Made by a program: the position numbers and the translations under genes. Below, piece after piece: positions 26,713 through 35,055 of a DNA stretch of 64,000 bases (position 1 is the first letter of the stretch; every line of letters starts with the position of its first letter). The notes beneath the pieces were generated by a model. That model was given only the letters and a program-made list of their open reading frames with translations. It had not been told where the DNA came from and made no database searches. This DNA is from Geomonas agri (GTDB lineage: Bacteria; Desulfobacterota; Desulfuromonadia; Geobacterales; Geobacteraceae): the NCBI RefSeq assembly GCF_020179605.1, contig NZ_JAINZO010000001.1:2330799-2394798 (forward strand). Reading direction: 5' to 3'.

Positions 26713-27129
26713 ATGATCTCAGCACTTTCGGCATACAAGGCGATGATACTGGAATCTGCCAACGGCAAGGAACCCGCCAAAGGGAAGAGCGCCGTTGCCG
26801 CCGCCGCTATGCCTGTCGGCAGCGAGGAAAGTTCTGCAGCCGATGCCGACCTGGTCAATATATCCACCTCCCAGGATGTCTTCAGCGCCGTCGACAGCTT
26901 CTTCAACCTGGGTGCCTCCAACCGCTTCGACGCCTTCCACAAGCTCTCCCCGCAGGACAAGGAACAGTTCGTACAGATCGTCGCCGACCTCGCCAAGGCG
27001 GGCTACATGGGGTACGAGGAGCTCGTGGTCAACAACAAGGTCGAACGGCACGATCTGGAAAACAAGATCGGCGACCAGCGCATCCGCGGTGCCAAGGTCT
27101 ACGACAACGCCAAGGATAGCCACAGCTGA
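26713..27129 (+). CDS. Conserved hypothetical protein
   Basis: 138 residues, soluble. ATG at 26713 follows AGAGGAGGTAGTCGG. Residues 1-45 are Ala/Ser/Lys-rich and contain DLVNISTSQDV, a D-x-V-x-I-S pattern like that in the protein at 2761. Residues 52-130 are helical (FSAVDSFFNLGASNRFDAF, QDKEQFVQIVADLAKAGYMG, VVNNKVERHDLENKIGDQ). No known family is recognised. Its stop overlaps the start of the deoxyribosyltransferase gene by one base, so the two probably share an mRNA. Confidence 0.68.
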   Translation: MISALSAYKAMILESANGKEPAKGKSAVAAAAMPVGSEESSAADADLVNISTSQDVFSAVDSFFNLGASNRFDAFHKLSPQDKEQFVQIVADLAKAGYMGYEELVVNNKVERHDLENKIGDQRIRGAKVYDNAKDSHS

Positions 27130-27617
27130 TGAATGAAACCTTCATGACCGAGAAACCTTTGACCGTGTACCTCGCCTCCCCACTGGGCTTCAGCCGCGAA
27201 AACAACCCGTACCGCGAGCGGATCAAGGAGCGCTTGGATGGCCTCGGGTGTAGCGTCTTCGACCCCTGGGAGCAGGAGGAAGTGGCGCAGCGGATCGAGC
27301 AGGCCATGTCTATCGAGGACGGGGCGGAGCGGGCGCACGCGATCCAGGAGGCGGCCCGCTTCACGGGCGCGGTCAACGCGCGGGGACTCAAGGGAAGCGA
27401 CGTCGTGCTGGCGGTCCTGGACGGCACCGAGCCGGACAGCGGCACGGTGGCGGAATTGGGCTACGGCGCCGGGATCGGGAAAAGGTGCTACGGCCTGCGC
27501 ACCGACTTCCGGGACTGCGGCGATTTCCCCGGTGTGCCGCTGAACCTGCAGGTGCTCCACTTCATCGAAGAAAGCGGCGGCCGGCTGTTCAGGAAGATCG
27601 AGGAGATCGAGCTGTAA
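27129..27617 (+). CDS. Nucleoside 2-deoxyribosyltransferase family protein
   Basis: 162 residues. The fold is shown by TVYLASPLGFSRENNPYR at the N-terminus, a KGSDVVLAVLDGTEPDSGTV segment and catalytic Glu in TVAELGYGAGIGK. These enzymes cleave or exchange the base of deoxyribonucleosides, mostly in nucleotide salvage. A start at ATG 27144 (MTEKPLTVYL) is possible, but the overlap with the previous stop (TGATG) favours 27129. All expected active-site segments are present; the substrate base is not predictable from the sequence. Confidence 0.82.
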   Translation: MNETFMTEKPLTVYLASPLGFSRENNPYRERIKERLDGLGCSVFDPWEQEEVAQRIEQAMSIEDGAERAHAIQEAARFTGAVNARGLKGSDVVLAVLDGTEPDSGTVAELGYGAGIGKRCYGLRTDFRDCGDFPGVPLNLQVLHFIEESGGRLFRKIEEIEL

Positions 27618-27647
27618 CCCTGCGGCAACTTTCGGGGATTTTTCTCA

Positions 27648-27676
27648 TTGACAGCGCTCACCGTTGCGGCTAGCTT
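27648..27676 (+). promoter_or_regulatory. Sigma-70-like promoter candidate for MFS gene
   Basis: A perfect TTGACA, 17 bases, then TAGCTT (weak -10). Transcription would start about three bases before the ATG at 27686, i.e. an almost leaderless mRNA; no ribosome site is seen there. Confidence 0.35.
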
Positions 27677-27685
27677 GGCCGGACC

Positions 27686-28912
27686 ATGAGCGACACCCAC
27701 CACGATAGCAATCTTACCGGGCAGTTCCGCCCCCCCAATCACCGGCAGAGCATGCAGGTGCTCGCCTGCTGTGTCATCGGCTTCATCTGTTTCCTCGGGG
27801 CCTACATGCGCATCCCGGTGCTGCCGCTGCTGGCCAGCAGCATCGGCGCCGGCACCGCGCAGATCGGGCTCATCAACGCCGCCTTCATGCTCTCCGCCGG
27901 TATCCTCGCCGTGCCCTCCGGGCTACTCTCGGACCGGATCGGCATCAGGCCCGTTCTCATCACCGGCCTCGCCCTGATGAGCTGCGCCTCCCTCGTCATC
28001 CCGTTCTGCTATACCCCGCTCCTTTTGGGTGCCGTCTACCTCGTTTTCGGCATGGGGCTCTCCGCCTTCACCCCCACCATGATGTCCTCGGTGGCCCGCG
28101 TCGTGCCCCGCTCCCACGTCGGGCGCGCCTACAGCTGGTACACGACGGCGGTCTACCTCGCCATGACCTTCGGGCCCGCCAGCGGCGGCTGGTTCGGCAA
28201 GATGCTGGGGATCCGCGAAGTCTTCTTCGTCTCCGGAGGCCTCATCGTGGCTGCGCTCACTGCCGTCCTCTTTTTCCTCCCCCGCGCGGAGGAGCAGCCC
28301 CACGACGAGCACGCGGACGAGCTCCCGAGCGGTATCTTCTCTAACCGGCGGCTGATGGCGGCGCTGGTGGGAACGCTCGGGGGATGCTTCGGCTTTGGCA
28401 TGTTCATCTCCTTTCTCCCCCTGCACGCCCGTGCCCTCGGTCTCAACGTGGGGCAGATCGGCGTCATCTTCGCGGCGCAGGCCCTGGTGAACGTGCTCCT
28501 ACGCATCCCGTTCGGCCACCTGAGCGACCGGGTCGACCGGGGACTCATGTCGGGCATCGGCCTCGTGCTCTGCGCGCACGCCGTGGGCGCCGTTGGCTTG
28601 GCCCACGGGATGGCGACACTGCTGGTCTGCGCCTGCGTCCTCGGTGCCGGCATGGGGATCGGGTTCACCGCGCTTAGCGCCCTGGTGGTGGTCGTGATGC
28701 CGCCCAAGCAGCGCGGTCTCGGTCTGGGACTGTACAACAGCTGTATCTACCTCGGCATGATGTTAAGTTCAGCTACCATGGGCATGGTCATCAAGGCCGC
28801 GGACTTCGCCACAGGCTTTTTCACCGCCGGTGCCGTCACTTTTGTACTGGCAGTACTTTTCTCTTATCTGTACCGTGATACCATGTTGAGTCTGGCAAGG
28901 AAGGATCAGTAA
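27686..28912 (+). CDS. MFS transporter
   Basis: 408 residues, twelve predicted helices in two halves, with a central loop about 195-220 rich in Glu, Asp and His. The MFS A-motif-like turn GLLSDRIGIRPVL follows helix 2, and its counterpart GHLSDRVDRGLM follows helix 8. YRD..SLARKDQ ends the protein. The substrate cannot be read from the sequence; the general type resembles drug or small-molecule exporters. No clear ribosome site precedes the ATG. The next gene is 25 bases downstream and may be co-transcribed. Confidence 0.82.
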   Translation: MSDTHHDSNLTGQFRPPNHRQSMQVLACCVIGFICFLGAYMRIPVLPLLASSIGAGTAQIGLINAAFMLSAGILAVPSGLLSDRIGIRPVLITGLALMSCASLVIPFCYTPLLLGAVYLVFGMGLSAFTPTMMSSVARVVPRSHVGRAYSWYTTAVYLAMTFGPASGGWFGKMLGIREVFFVSGGLIVAALTAVLFFLPRAEEQPHDEHADELPSGIFSNRRLMAALVGTLGGCFGFGMFISFLPLHARALGLNVGQIGVIFAAQALVNVLLRIPFGHLSDRVDRGLMSGIGLVLCAHAVGAVGLAHGMATLLVCACVLGAGMGIGFTALSALVVVVMPPKQRGLGLGLYNSCIYLGMMLSSATMGMVIKAADFATGFFTAGAVTFVLAVLFSYLYRDTMLSLARKDQ

Positions 28913-28937
28913 CAGTCCCAGACAGGAAGGATGGAGC

Positions 28938-29543
28938 ATGCAACAGTACCTGGAGGCTACGAAGTACATCGACTGGAAACATCCAGCCATACTGGACAAG
29001 GCACAGAGCCTGTCGGCCGGAGAGCTGAACAAGACCGTGATCGCCCGACGCTGTTTCGAGTTCGTCCGCGACCAGATCAAGCACAGCTGGGACTACAAGT
29101 TGAACCCGGTCACCTGCCGCGCCTCCGAGGTCCTCGAGCACGGCACCGGCTACTGCTATGCCAAGAGCCACCTACTGGCCGCGCTCCTGCGCGCCAATGG
29201 CATCCCCGCCGGGTTGTGCTACCAGCGCCTGTCACTGCACGACGGCGGTCCCCCGTACTGCCTGCACGGCCTGAACGCCATCTGGCTGCCAGACCACGGC
29301 TGGTACCGCGTCGATCCCCGCGGCAACAGGCCCGGCATCGACGCACAGTTCGCGCCCCCCGACGAACGTCTTGCCTTCTCCATCAGCGAGCGGCTGGAAG
29401 CCGACCTTCCCGAGATCTGGCCTGAGCCGCTGCCGCTGGTGGTACGCGCCCTCACCGTGCACCAGACCGTCGCCGAGGTGTACCACAACCTGCCCGACAT
29501 CGAACTGATCGGCAACTTCAATTCCGAGTCCATCACCTTCTGA
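28938..29543 (+). CDS. Transglutaminase-like cysteine peptidase family protein
   Basis: 201 residues, cytosolic. The transglutaminase-core triad is visible: Cys in EHGTGYCYAKSHLLAALLRA, His in YCLHGLNAIWLPDHGW and Asp in YRVDPRGN. Members act as peptidases or amidases or have unknown roles. ATG at 28938 follows CAGACAGGAAGGATGGAGC. It sits between the MFS transporter and the MBL-fold gene (14 bases to the latter), so the three may form one unit; no shared pathway is evident. Confidence 0.82.
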   Translation: MQQYLEATKYIDWKHPAILDKAQSLSAGELNKTVIARRCFEFVRDQIKHSWDYKLNPVTCRASEVLEHGTGYCYAKSHLLAALLRANGIPAGLCYQRLSLHDGGPPYCLHGLNAIWLPDHGWYRVDPRGNRPGIDAQFAPPDERLAFSISERLEADLPEIWPEPLPLVVRALTVHQTVAEVYHNLPDIELIGNFNSESITF

Positions 29544-29557
29544 ATAAGGAGACCGAG

Positions 29558-30463
29558 ATGAAACGACCCGCAGTATTGAGCGTAGTCGTCCTCGCTTTCA
29601 CCCTGCTCATGGCCCAGGCAGCCTGCGCCGAACTGACTAGGCTCGCCGACCACGTCTACTCCTACGTCGGGAGCAACGATGCCTCCCCGGGGCACAGCTT
29701 CGCCGCCAACGCCGGTATCGTCATCGGCAAGGATGGCGTGCTGGTGGTCGACACCCTGATCTCGGCCAAAGAAGGGCAACGGTTCCTGGCCGACCTCCGC
29801 AAGGTCACCGACAAGCCGATCAAGTACGTGGTGAACACCCACACCCACCTGGACCACGCGCTGGGCAACTGCGTCTTCGCCAAGCTGGGCGCCACCGTCA
29901 TTTCCCACGAGGCCGACCGCACTTACCTTGCCGCTAACGGCGCCGGCCTGTTGCAGCGTGCCGCCAACTACGGGCTCAAGCCCGAGGACATGGCGGGCAC
30001 CGAGATCGCCGTCCCCACCCTCGCCTTCAGCAACGAAATGCTGCTCGACCTGGGCGGCGAGGAAGTGCGCCTTGTTCGCACCGCCCCCTCTCACACCGCG
30101 GGGAGCCTGGTGGTCTACCTCCCGGCGGAAAAGATCCTCTTTGCCGGCGACATCCTCTTCACCGACTTCCATCCCTTCCTGGCCGACGGCGACTTCGGCG
30201 GCTGGATCCGGAGCATAGACTCCATGCTGGCCATGGACGTCGACAAGGTCGTCCCCGGTCACGGTCCCCTTTCCAGCAAGAAGGATCTGCGGGACATGAA
30301 GGAATACATCCAGGTGTTCGACAAGAAGGCGACTGAGCTGGCAGCCAAGGGGAGCGACGCCGACGCCATCAGCGCCGAACTGTTGAAGACGCTCCCCAAG
30401 CGCACTATGGCGGAATGGATGGTGAGCTACAACGTGAAGAGCCGCTACCTCACCAAGAAGTAG
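29558..30463 (+). CDS. MBL-fold metallo-hydrolase, exported
   Basis: 301 residues with signal peptide (cleavage after QAACA). The metallo-beta-lactamase metal motifs are complete: THTHLDHALGN, His in APSHTAGSLVVY, Asp in LFAGDILFTD and His in VVPGHGPL. The arrangement is like the periplasmic SoxH/QuiP-type hydrolases, with two metal ions. The substrate is unknown. AAGGAGACCGAG precedes the ATG. A strong terminator lies 24 bases after the stop and ends the MFS-transglutaminase-MBL unit. Confidence 0.85.
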   Translation: MKRPAVLSVVVLAFTLLMAQAACAELTRLADHVYSYVGSNDASPGHSFAANAGIVIGKDGVLVVDTLISAKEGQRFLADLRKVTDKPIKYVVNTHTHLDHALGNCVFAKLGATVISHEADRTYLAANGAGLLQRAANYGLKPEDMAGTEIAVPTLAFSNEMLLDLGGEEVRLVRTAPSHTAGSLVVYLPAEKILFAGDILFTDFHPFLADGDFGGWIRSIDSMLAMDVDKVVPGHGPLSSKKDLRDMKEYIQVFDKKATELAAKGSDADAISAELLKTLPKRTMAEWMVSYNVKSRYLTKK

Positions 30464-30486
30464 CGACGGTTTTACAGAATTGAAGC

Positions 30487-30519
30487 GCGAAGGGGCGGCC
30501 TAATCGGCCGCCCCTTCGC
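30487..30519 (+). terminator. Rho-independent terminator
   Basis: Fourteen-base stem GCGAAGGGGCGGCC / GGCCGCCCCTTCGC with a short loop, followed by TTTTAC. It lies between the MBL gene and the convergent tamB. Confidence 0.85.
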
Positions 30520-30606
30520 TTTTACAGTCTGCTTGTCTGCTATCAGGTTCCACACCGGAAGGTGATCAATGTTTATCGCGTCAGAAGGCTTCCGTGGCGC
30601 AAGCTG

Positions 30607-33600
30607 CTACCTGAACTCCAGCTTGTAGTACAGGTCGACGCCGGACTCGGAGCCGCTCTGGGTCTCGAGCTGCAGGCGCTTGAAGATGTCGTAGCGCAGC
30701 CGGAACAGGTTCTGCCCCGTGATCAGGGAACGGCCGTAGCTGAGATAGAGCTCAGGGGTCAGGTACTTGCCGACGGAGAAGACGGACTCGCCGGCGGCGG
30801 GAGTCTTGGCGGAAATGGCGCCGGTCGGGGTGGTGGCGATCTCCTTGTATCCCATCCGGCCGGTCGTGGTGGTGTCGACCTGCTCCAGCCCCAGCGTGCT
30901 CAGGCCGAGCCGGTCCTTGATCTGGTCCTGCAACGACTCTGACTTGCCGAACGAGAACAGGCCGGCGGCCGCGGTGGCCAGCGCGCCCCCTTGCTCGTTG
31001 CTGGTCCCCATGGGGTGCCCGAGCACCATGTAGGCGAGGATGTCCACCTCGGGCATGGTGGGCTCGGAGTAGAGCTTAACCACCGGTGCGTTCAGGAAGC
31101 CTCCCACCGTCACCCCCGCCTTGACGTCCCCCACCGTGCGCAGGGCGAGCACATCGAGGGTGGGACGGGTCACCGGGTCGTTGACGTAGTAGATCCGGCC
31201 GCGCACGATCTCCAGGTTCATGCCGTAGGCGCGGTAGCGTCCCTTGACCACCTTGATCTCCCCGGAACTCTCGATCTTGTCGATGCCGTTAAGCACCAGA
31301 TCCATGCTGCCGCCGAGCTGGGCGTCGATACCGGATGCCTCCACCCGCACCTTGTCCCCGAGCACCACCTTCACCTTCCCCTCCATGAGCAGCGGGATGA
31401 CGGTCTCTTTGCCCTTGGGGGGAGCACCCTCGAACACCACGTCCTCGCTGGGCGCGACCACGTGCTGGGCCGGTGAGCCGGAAATGAGCATCTCGGGGAT
31501 GCCGATCTCGCCGTTGATGGTGGCCTTCTTGGCGTCGCCGGCAATGGTCAGCTGGGGCGAGGTGTACATGGTGAGTTCGGGCAGGTACACGGTCTGGAAC
31601 CGCTGCCCGCTCAGGGTGCCCTTGTAATCCTGCACCTGCCACCCCTTGAGCCGCATGAGCAGGTTGCCGACCAGCTCGCCGCCGCCGGAGAGCGCCCGCA
31701 ACCGTTCGATGCGCATCTCATCGCCTTCCAGGCGCGCCAGCAGTTCCACGCCGGTGAGGGTGATCCCGGCGCTGGGGAGATAGGCGCCGGCATCGGCCAG
31801 CTGCAGGGTCCCGTTCAAGGTGGGATCGCCCCAGGTCCCCCCCGCCTTCAGGTCAACGCTGAGCGTGCCGCGGGTCTCTTGCACCAGCCCGGGGAAGAAG
31901 GTGTTGAGGAAGCCGTGCTCCTGCAGCGTCCCGGACAAGCTCACCTCCACCGCGCCGTTGGGGTTCGGTGCCACCGGCAGCCGGGCCGGGATGGGGAGCA
32001 GTAAGTCCCCCTTGGCCTGGCCGTAGTCGGCGAGGGAAAGATCGAGGTTGCCGGTCAGGGTCTCGCCGCGCCAGGCGAAGTTGAGCAGGGCCGAGCGGAT
32101 CGCGGCGCTCGCCTCGCCGGTACTGCCCTGCCACCGGGCGATCCCCTGCGAGAAGCCGGCGTCGCCCGCCACTTCCAGCCGCTTGCCGGGGAGGAGCCTC
32201 CCCTTGGCGCTGCCGTGCAGTTCCCCGTCGATGTTCACCGTCCCGGGGAGCCACGGGCGCAGCAGGGCGGGCTTGATGTCGCTCCACTGGAGGCTGAAGT
32301 CGCCGGTCTCGGGAAGGGCGCTGCCGGCGGGGGAGTCGGAGGCGAGTGCGGCCTGAAGGCTGCCGCCGGTGTCGAGCCAGATGTCGGCGGCGGCACGGGT
32401 CCCTTTGCCGTCGGCGTCGACACGGAGGGTGAACTGGCGGCCGCTCACCTTTTCGCCCTGTGAGCGGTAGGCCCCGGTGGCATCGGCGCTGCCATGAAGC
32501 ACCAGCGCGCCGCCGGGCTTGCCGGTGTCGCGCCGCTCGAAGGAAAACTGGGCCCGGTCGATGGAGGCATCGAACTCGTCCCCCTTGGCCCGCCAGAGGA
32601 CACGGCCGCCGACCAGGGCGGTGTTACCGCTCAGGTCCAGGCGCCGCCCCGGCCGCAGCCGCCCCTGCACCTCCCCGGCGAGCCTCCCCTCCAGGGCCAG
32701 GTCGGGCGAGAGGTAGGGACGCAGCAGCGCGAGGTCGAGGTCGGCCCAGGCGAGGGTGAGGTCGCCGCGCGCGGGGACGGCGAGTCGGGCGGGTTCCTCG
32801 GAGTGGAAGGTGACGTGGGCATTCCCTTCCCCTTTTTCGAGTGCGAGATCAACGGCGGCGTCGACGCCTTGTGCCCCTCCCTGCAGCGTGGCCTGGAAGC
32901 GCTCCAACCCCACCCGCTTACCCTCGGTGACCACGGCCCCGGTCGCCTCGGTACGTGCCGTGACGGTGGCCCGTCCACCGGGGGCGAGGCGCAGGTCGAA
33001 GCTGCCGGACGAAGCCCCGGTGACATTCCCCTTGGGAAGCCAGACGTCGGCCCGGGCCAGGTTGAGGCCGCTCCAGCTGCCGGTAAAGGCGCCCGAGCGG
33101 TCGCGCTCCAGATGTCCGGCCAGTTCCAGCCGCTCGCCGGGGGCACCGTCGATGACCAGCGGCGTGGTGCTGAAACGCCCCTGTCCGATGGTGAGCCGCG
33201 CCGGTGCCGCGAGCGCGAAGGGGCCGACGCCGTCGCTGCCCGCAAAGCGGGAGAGTTCGCCGCGCCAGACGCCGTCGGCGTAGCCGCCCGCGGCGGCAAG
33301 ATCGACCTTGGCCACGCGGGAGCTAAGCTGCGCATCGACGGTGTGCCGCTTGGAGGTGCCGCGTAGCGCGAGGGTGGCGCCGTCCACCGCGACCTCCCCG
33401 GCCCGAACGGTGGTCGCCGTTCCACTCAGGGAGACCGGGAAATCCTTTCCCTCCCCGAGGCTTGCCTGCAGGTCGACGCTGCCGGCTCGGACACCGCCCA
33501 GCACCAGGTCGTGCCCCTTGGCAGCGGCCGCGCCGGAGAGCATACCTTCGCGCCAGCGCAGCCAGCCGTCGGCGGCAACCGCCCCGGCACTCTGCGGGAC

Positions 33601-35055
33601 CAGTCCGGAGAGGTCGGTCACGTCGGCTGTGAAATCAAAGCGCCGGTCGGGCTCGCCACTCCCCCGGAACCGGAACCCTTTGCCAGCCAGCAGCAGGCGC
33701 CGCACCGCGAGCTTCGCGCCGGCAAAACTCCCCTCCACTTCCCCGCTCAGGTCGTGCCCCTTGAGCCTGCTGTCCAGAAGGCGCGCCTGCACGTTCCCCG
33801 TCACCGGCCCGTGCTCCCGCTGCCCCACGACACCGGTCAGGTCGAGGTTCACCGTCCCTTTCCAGTCGGCGGCCAGCGCTTCCGGGTCGAGCCCCCGTCC
33901 GGACAGTTTCCCGCTCACCCGCCAGCCCCGGCTCCAGTCCACGTTGACCGCGCCGCGCACGCTCCCCTTGAGCCACTTGCCGGAGAGCGAGTTAAGGCGC
34001 ATCCCGTTCTGGTCGCCGCGGTAGCGCGCCGCGAGCCCCATGCTCTCCCAGCCGGGTCCCTGGTTGGTGAGGTTGAAGGTGCCCAGGTAGCGGGACGGGC
34101 TCCCGGAGAAGGTGACGTCGCCGTCGAGCAGGGCGGGGTGATCGAGCTCCCGCTCCAGGTCGAGGTGGCCCGCGTGCAGGGCCAGCGCGAAGAGCGGTTC
34201 GTCCTTGGTGAGGGTCATGCTGCCGTTGCCGGTGAGAAGCCCACGGCGGTCGGGGCGCAGCAGCCGCAAGCCCCTGAAGTTGAAGCCGGTCCGGGTGATG
34301 CCCACTTCGCTGGTCACTTCCAGGCGCCCCTTGCCGCGGCGGCTGCCGGAGAGGGCGACGGGACCCGTCATTTGCTCGGGAGCCCGTCCCGGCTCAAGGC
34401 GCGCCTGCACCGACACCGCATCCAGGTCAGCCACCGGCTGCGAAGGCGCAAAGCGCAGGTCGAGACGCAGCGACGGACGCCGCAGGCCGGCGCTGAGCTC
34501 TACCGATGCCGTCCCCCGGGCCTCGGAGAGGCTCCCCCCTGAGACGGTGAGCACGCCGTCGCGCAGGGTGAGCCCCGCGGCAACCTCGCTCAACAGGAAG
34601 GGCTCAGCCTGCAGGTGGCGGTAGCTCATCTCCTTCAGGCTGAAGTGCTCCACCCGCGCCTCCAGGCGCAGCAGCTTTTCGTTTACCTGCGGCCAACTCA
34701 GTTCCGGGGCCTTGGCAACCAGCGGGGTATCATCCTGGATGCGCAGCGCCGTGAGGGAGAGGTCGTGCACCAGGAGCTTGCCGTGCACAAGGCGCACGGG
34801 CTCCCAGGAGAGGTCCAGGCGCTCGAGCTGCAGCGCCACCTTGGGGCGGTCCACTCGCACGCCCGTCAGGCGCACCCGGTCCCACAGCCGCCCTTCCACC
34901 TGGCGCACTGAGACCTTGGCGCCGGCAAGCCCCCCGAGGGTGGTGACGGCGAACCGGGCGCCCGAGCTGGTATCGAGCAGCCAGAACAGGCCGGCCGCCG
35001 GGACGACCACCAGCCCCAGCAGGGGGACCCCTATGTAGAGTGCCAGCCGCTTCAA
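30607..35055 (-). CDS. tamB: Translocation and assembly module inner-membrane subunit TamB
   Basis: 1482 residues. A single N-terminal membrane anchor (ALYIGVPLLGLVVVPAAGLF) is followed by about 1,100 residues of repeated beta strands and a C-terminal TamB/DUF490 domain (about 1150-1482) with SSGEIKVVKGRYRAYGMNLE and YVNDPVTRPTLDVLA. The protein ends in Phe-Arg after alternating aromatic residues, as usual. TamB spans the periplasm as a lipid-carrying groove and works with TamA in outer-membrane protein or phospholipid delivery. The start is TTG at 35055, overlapping the tamA stop (TTGA), so coupling is tight. Confidence 0.92.
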   Translation of the reverse strand: MKRLALYIGVPLLGLVVVPAAGLFWLLDTSSGARFAVTTLGGLAGAKVSVRQVEGRLWDRVRLTGVRVDRPKVALQLERLDLSWEPVRLVHGKLLVHDLSLTALRIQDDTPLVAKAPELSWPQVNEKLLRLEARVEHFSLKEMSYRHLQAEPFLLSEVAAGLTLRDGVLTVSGGSLSEARGTASVELSAGLRRPSLRLDLRFAPSQPVADLDAVSVQARLEPGRAPEQMTGPVALSGSRRGKGRLEVTSEVGITRTGFNFRGLRLLRPDRRGLLTGNGSMTLTKDEPLFALALHAGHLDLERELDHPALLDGDVTFSGSPSRYLGTFNLTNQGPGWESMGLAARYRGDQNGMRLNSLSGKWLKGSVRGAVNVDWSRGWRVSGKLSGRGLDPEALAADWKGTVNLDLTGVVGQREHGPVTGNVQARLLDSRLKGHDLSGEVEGSFAGAKLAVRRLLLAGKGFRFRGSGEPDRRFDFTADVTDLSGLVPQSAGAVAADGWLRWREGMLSGAAAAKGHDLVLGGVRAGSVDLQASLGEGKDFPVSLSGTATTVRAGEVAVDGATLALRGTSKRHTVDAQLSSRVAKVDLAAAGGYADGVWRGELSRFAGSDGVGPFALAAPARLTIGQGRFSTTPLVIDGAPGERLELAGHLERDRSGAFTGSWSGLNLARADVWLPKGNVTGASSGSFDLRLAPGGRATVTARTEATGAVVTEGKRVGLERFQATLQGGAQGVDAAVDLALEKGEGNAHVTFHSEEPARLAVPARGDLTLAWADLDLALLRPYLSPDLALEGRLAGEVQGRLRPGRRLDLSGNTALVGGRVLWRAKGDEFDASIDRAQFSFERRDTGKPGGALVLHGSADATGAYRSQGEKVSGRQFTLRVDADGKGTRAAADIWLDTGGSLQAALASDSPAGSALPETGDFSLQWSDIKPALLRPWLPGTVNIDGELHGSAKGRLLPGKRLEVAGDAGFSQGIARWQGSTGEASAAIRSALLNFAWRGETLTGNLDLSLADYGQAKGDLLLPIPARLPVAPNPNGAVEVSLSGTLQEHGFLNTFFPGLVQETRGTLSVDLKAGGTWGDPTLNGTLQLADAGAYLPSAGITLTGVELLARLEGDEMRIERLRALSGGGELVGNLLMRLKGWQVQDYKGTLSGQRFQTVYLPELTMYTSPQLTIAGDAKKATINGEIGIPEMLISGSPAQHVVAPSEDVVFEGAPPKGKETVIPLLMEGKVKVVLGDKVRVEASGIDAQLGGSMDLVLNGIDKIESSGEIKVVKGRYRAYGMNLEIVRGRIYYVNDPVTRPTLDVLALRTVGDVKAGVTVGGFLNAPVVKLYSEPTMPEVDILAYMVLGHPMGTSNEQGGALATAAAGLFSFGKSESLQDQIKDRLGLSTLGLEQVDTTTTGRMGYKEIATTPTGAISAKTPAAGESVFSVGKYLTPELYLSYGRSLITGQNLFRLRYDIFKRLQLETQSGSESGVDLYYKLEFR